From Methylocystaceae bacterium (GTDB lineage Bacteria > Pseudomonadota > Alphaproteobacteria > Rhizobiales > Beijerinckiaceae), in contig PLZT01000429.1 in the NCBI GenBank assembly GCA_003152255.1, positions 298-8,509 of the forward strand: a stretch of 8,212 nucleotides of DNA. Direction: 5' to 3'. Both the position numbers and the translations under genes were made by a program. Every line of letters starts with the position of its first letter. Within the stretch, counting starts at the first letter, position 1. Positions 6,054-8,212 of this stretch are shown in pieces. The notes below the pieces were generated by a model. It was not told the origin of the DNA and did no database searches. It saw nothing but the letters and a program-made list of their open reading frames with translations.

Positions 6054-7744
6054 TGCTGATCGACGCGCTCGATCTCGATTTTTCGGGCGGGCTGACGACG
6101 CTCACCGGCGAGACCGGCGCTGGAAAGTCGATCCTGCTCGACGCATTCGTGCTGGCGCTGGGCGGGCGCGGCGACGCCGCGCTGGTGCGCGCGGGACAGG
6201 CGCAGGGCGAGGTGCGCGCGTCATTCGAGACGCGCGCCGATCATCCCGCCAACCTCAAGGCGCGCGAACTCGGGATTGCCGCGGACGGCGAATTGATCCT
6301 GCGCCGCGCGCAGACGGCGGACGGGCGCACCCGCGCCTATGTCAACGACACGCCGGTCAGCGCCCAGGCGCTACGCGCCATAGGCCAGGAACTGGTCGAG
6401 ATCCACTGCCAGCACGACGAGCGCGCGATGGTCGACCCCGCCGCGCATCGGCAATTGGTCGATGCGCATGGCGGGCTGACGCGCCAGGTGGAGGCTCTGC
6501 GCGCGCTGCATGGCGCGATGCAGGCGGCGCGGCGGGCGCTCAAGGACGAGGAGGAGCGCCTCGCCAAGGCCAGGGCCGACGCCGACTATTTGCGCCACGC
6601 CCACGCCGAGTTGACGGAACTCGCGCCGGAACCGGGCGAGGAAGAGCGCCTCGCCGAGCGGCGGCTGGCGATGCAGCGGGCGGAAAAGGTCGCGGTCGAT
6701 TTACGCGACGCGCTCGGCGCTTTCGAGGGCGACCATTCCATCGTCTGGTCGCTGGCGCAGGCGGCGCGCCGGCTGGAGCGCCGCGCGACGCAGGCCGCCG
6801 AACTTCTCGACCCGCCGCTGCGGGCGCTTTCCAGCGCGCTCGACGCGCTCGGGCTCGCCCAGCAATCGCTCGAGGCGGCGCTGGACGCCGCCAATTTCGA
6901 TCCGAGAGAACTGGAGAACATCGAGGAGCGGCTGTTCGCGTTGCGCGGCCTCGCGCGAAAGCACCGCATCAGCGTGGACGCCCTGCCCGACCTCGCGCGC
7001 CGTATCGCCGAGGGCATAGCGCTGATCGAGGCCGGCGAGGCGCGCGTCGCGGCCCTCACGCGAGAGGCGGAAGACGCTGTTCGCGCCTATAATGTGGCGG
7101 CGCTGGAGCTTTCGCACGCGAGGCGCATGGCCGCCAAGAAGCTCGATGCGCTGGTCGACGCGGAGCTAAAGCCCCTAAAACTGGAGGGCGCGCATTTCCA
7201 CACCACCATCGGCAGCGATCCGGAATCGGGCGGCCCGGAGGGGATCGATCGGGTGGAGTTCTGGGTCCAGACCAACCCGGGATCGCGCCCGGGACCGCTG
7301 ACCAAGGTCGCCTCGGGCGGCGAACTCGCGCGGTTTCTGCTGGCGCTGAAGGTCGTGCTGGCGGATCGCGGTTCGGCGCCGACGCTGGTGTTCGACGAGA
7401 TCGACACGGGCGTCGGCGGCGCGGTGGCCGATGCGATCGGACAACGCCTCGCCCGCCTCGCCGCGCGGGTGCAAGTGCTCGCGGTGACCCATGCGCCGCA
7501 GGTGGCGGCGCGGGCGACCGCGCATCTGCGCATCGCCAAGGCCGCGATAAGCGAGAAGGAGCCCGCGATAAGCGAGAAGGCGTCCGCGAAAAACGAGAAC
7601 GCCAGGGAGAAGCGCGTCGCCACCAGCGTCACGCCGCTGGCGCACGGGGAGCGCCAGGAGGAAATCGCGCGGATGCTCGCCGGCGCTACCATCACCGACG
7701 AGGCCCGCGCGGCGGCGGCGAGGCTGCTGAAGGGCGCGGGCTGA
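6023..7744 (+). CDS. recN: DNA repair protein RecN
   Basis: RecN is an SMC-like cytosolic ATPase that acts in recombinational repair of double-strand breaks. The 573 residues compare with about 550 in well-known RecN proteins. Motifs seen are Walker A GETGAGKS (29-36), the ABC signature ASGGELARF (430-438), Walker B TLVFDEIDTGVGG (454-466) and the H-loop VLAVTHAPQVAARA (485-498). Between Walker A and the signature lies a long charged, Ala/Glu/Arg-rich region (about 145-390) that should form the coiled-coil arms. The start MLVRLSIRDIVLIDALDLDF aligns with the normal RecN N-terminus, although no strong ribosome site precedes it. The odd part is residues 507-530, a short repetitive insertion after HLRIAK and before the conserved tail VTPLAHGERQEEIARMLAG. 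No alphaproteobacterial LexA box (GTTC-N7-GTTC type) was found upstream. The neighbours are not the bamD and ligA genes often found beside recN. Confidence 0.97.
   Translation: MLVRLSIRDIVLIDALDLDFSGGLTTLTGETGAGKSILLDAFVLALGGRGDAALVRAGQAQGEVRASFETRADHPANLKARELGIAADGELILRRAQTADGRTRAYVNDTPVSAQALRAIGQELVEIHCQHDERAMVDPAAHRQLVDAHGGLTRQVEALRALHGAMQAARRALKDEEERLAKARADADYLRHAHAELTELAPEPGEEERLAERRLAMQRAEKVAVDLRDALGAFEGDHSIVWSLAQAARRLERRATQAAELLDPPLRALSSALDALGLAQQSLEAALDAANFDPRELENIEERLFALRGLARKHRISVDALPDLARRIAEGIALIEAGEARVAALTREAEDAVRAYNVAALELSHARRMAAKKLDALVDAELKPLKLEGAHFHTTIGSDPESGGPEGIDRVEFWVQTNPGSRPGPLTKVASGGELARFLLALKVVLADRGSAPTLVFDEIDTGVGGAVADAIGQRLARLAARVQVLAVTHAPQVAARATAHLRIAKAAISEKEPAISEKASAKNENAREKRVATSVTPLAHGERQEEIARMLAGATITDEARAAAARLLKGAG
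7541..7603 (+). repeat. Three 21-bp in-frame tandem repeats inside recN
   Basis: Three consecutive units of 21 bp encode AAISEKE, PAISEKA and SAKNENA. The first two share 18 consecutive bases except at the unit edges; the third is diverged. The 7-residue period keeps the frame. The encoded stretch is Ala/Glu/Lys-rich and probably forms a surface loop or helix between the ATPase core strand and the conserved C-terminal segment of RecN. Confidence 0.8.
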
Positions 7745-7808
7745 GTCTGGGCGTTTCGGCCTATTGGGTGTAGACCGGCTTACGCCAGAAGCGCCAGAGG
7801 AACAAGAT

Positions 7809-8212
7809 ATGGCCGTGTCCAGAGCAAAAGCCATCGTCTCGCGGCGAGCCGAAGCGTCTCCCGCCGGCCTTGCGTGGCCATCGCGGGACTTCGTCGCCGG
7901 GGCCGCGACCGTCGGCGCGGTCGTGGCCGGCGCCGCTCTGCTGGAGGCCGCCCTGATCCCCGGCGTCGCGATTGGCGCCGCCGCCGTGCTCACGCCGGGA
8001 GGCCTGCCCTGGCTGCGGCGGAGGCTCGCGCCGCTGCTTAAACCCGCCAAGCGCCGCCCCGCGACCGTCGTCAAACCCGCGACGCCCGCGCCGTTCAGCT
8101 TCCCGATCAAACAGGCCCTGGCCAAGACAATCACCTATCGGATCATCGTGACGGCCCTGGACTTTAGCTGGAACTATGTGGTGATCGGCGAAGTCGCGGC
8201 GGCGGCGGGCCT
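7809..8212 (+). CDS. DUF2061-family membrane protein, N-terminal part (runs off the window)
   Basis: An open frame starts at ATG 7809, with an AGAGG ribosome site 8 nt upstream, and is still open at the window end after 134 codons. Residues about 101-134 (KQALAKTITYRIIVTALDFS, then WNYVVIGEVAAAAG) match the beginning of the DUF2061 domain: a K..TYR..VT..DF..NY...GE pattern in a small predicted membrane domain of unknown function. Ahead of it is an extension of about 100 residues. This has a basic N-terminus, a hydrophobic Ala/Gly/Val-rich segment (28-62) that could cross the membrane, a basic patch (WLRRRLAPLLKPAKRR) and a Pro/Ala-rich linker. The gene follows recN by 64 bp without a visible terminator, so co-transcription is possible. 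The domain call is fairly sure; the function is unknown. Confidence 0.8.
   Translation, partial: MAVSRAKAIVSRRAEASPAGLAWPSRDFVAGAATVGAVVAGAALLEAALIPGVAIGAAAVLTPGGLPWLRRRLAPLLKPAKRRPATVVKPATPAPFSFPIKQALAKTITYRIIVTALDFSWNYVVIGEVAAAAG

Noticed and set aside
7175..8134. Long minus-strand open frame (319 codons) across the end of recN and the downstream gene
   Set aside because: It overlaps conserved recN motifs and the DUF2061 frame, is extremely Arg/Ala-rich, and has no domain. It is a shadow of high-GC coding DNA.

Overview
The window looks like chromosomal DNA from a high-GC alphaproteobacterium, most likely Rhizobiales. The reasons are the GC-rich codon usage, a RecN of alphaproteobacterial type, a palindromic intergenic repeat of the kind scattered through rhizobial and methylotroph genomes, and a DUF2061 protein. 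A closer placement (for example Methylocystaceae/Beijerinckiaceae) is only an impression.

Layout. Bases 1-1808 (+) are the C-terminal three quarters or so of a TonB-dependent outer-membrane receptor whose start lies before the window. Converging on it is a compact minus-strand operon, read from 4115 down to 1827: a small PadR-type regulator, a hemerythrin-domain protein with a Tat-like N-terminus, and a full-length ChrA-type chromate transporter. Gaps are 27 and 6 bp, and a good sigma70-like promoter lies just upstream of padR. One arm of a perfect 9-bp inverted repeat falls between the -35 and -10 elements, and the other covers the padR start codons, as expected for autoregulation. Bases 4116-4385 hold no convincing gene beyond that promoter. 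A palindromic dispersed repeat follows at about 4386-4442.

The most unusual part is 4463-6053. A segment of about 95 bp, comprising the recN leader, its ATG and its first ten codons, occurs twice in direct orientation. The first copy (4463-4557) runs into unrelated sequence and stops after 27 codons. The second (5958-6053) opens the intact recN. The 1.4 kb between them carries a DUF2252-family gene that is visibly poorer in GC than recN. This gene has a +1 frameshift near 4854-4856, so its N-terminal ~55 residues and the rest lie in different frames. The arrangement reads as an insertion or duplication event at the start of recN that left recN whole.

recN (6023-7744) is complete and has all ABC-ATPase motifs, plus a short three-unit heptad-length repeat inserted just after the H-loop region. 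After a 64-bp gap comes the start of a DUF2061 membrane protein (7809 to the window end, incomplete), which has a long N-terminal extension.

No tRNA, rRNA, CRISPR array, transposase or convincing rho-independent terminator was seen. I do not see a clear new multi-gene system. The best candidates for follow-up are the duplicated recN start around DUF2252, the PadR/hemerythrin/ChrA operon, and the kinase-like but apparently rearranged motif order of DUF2252.
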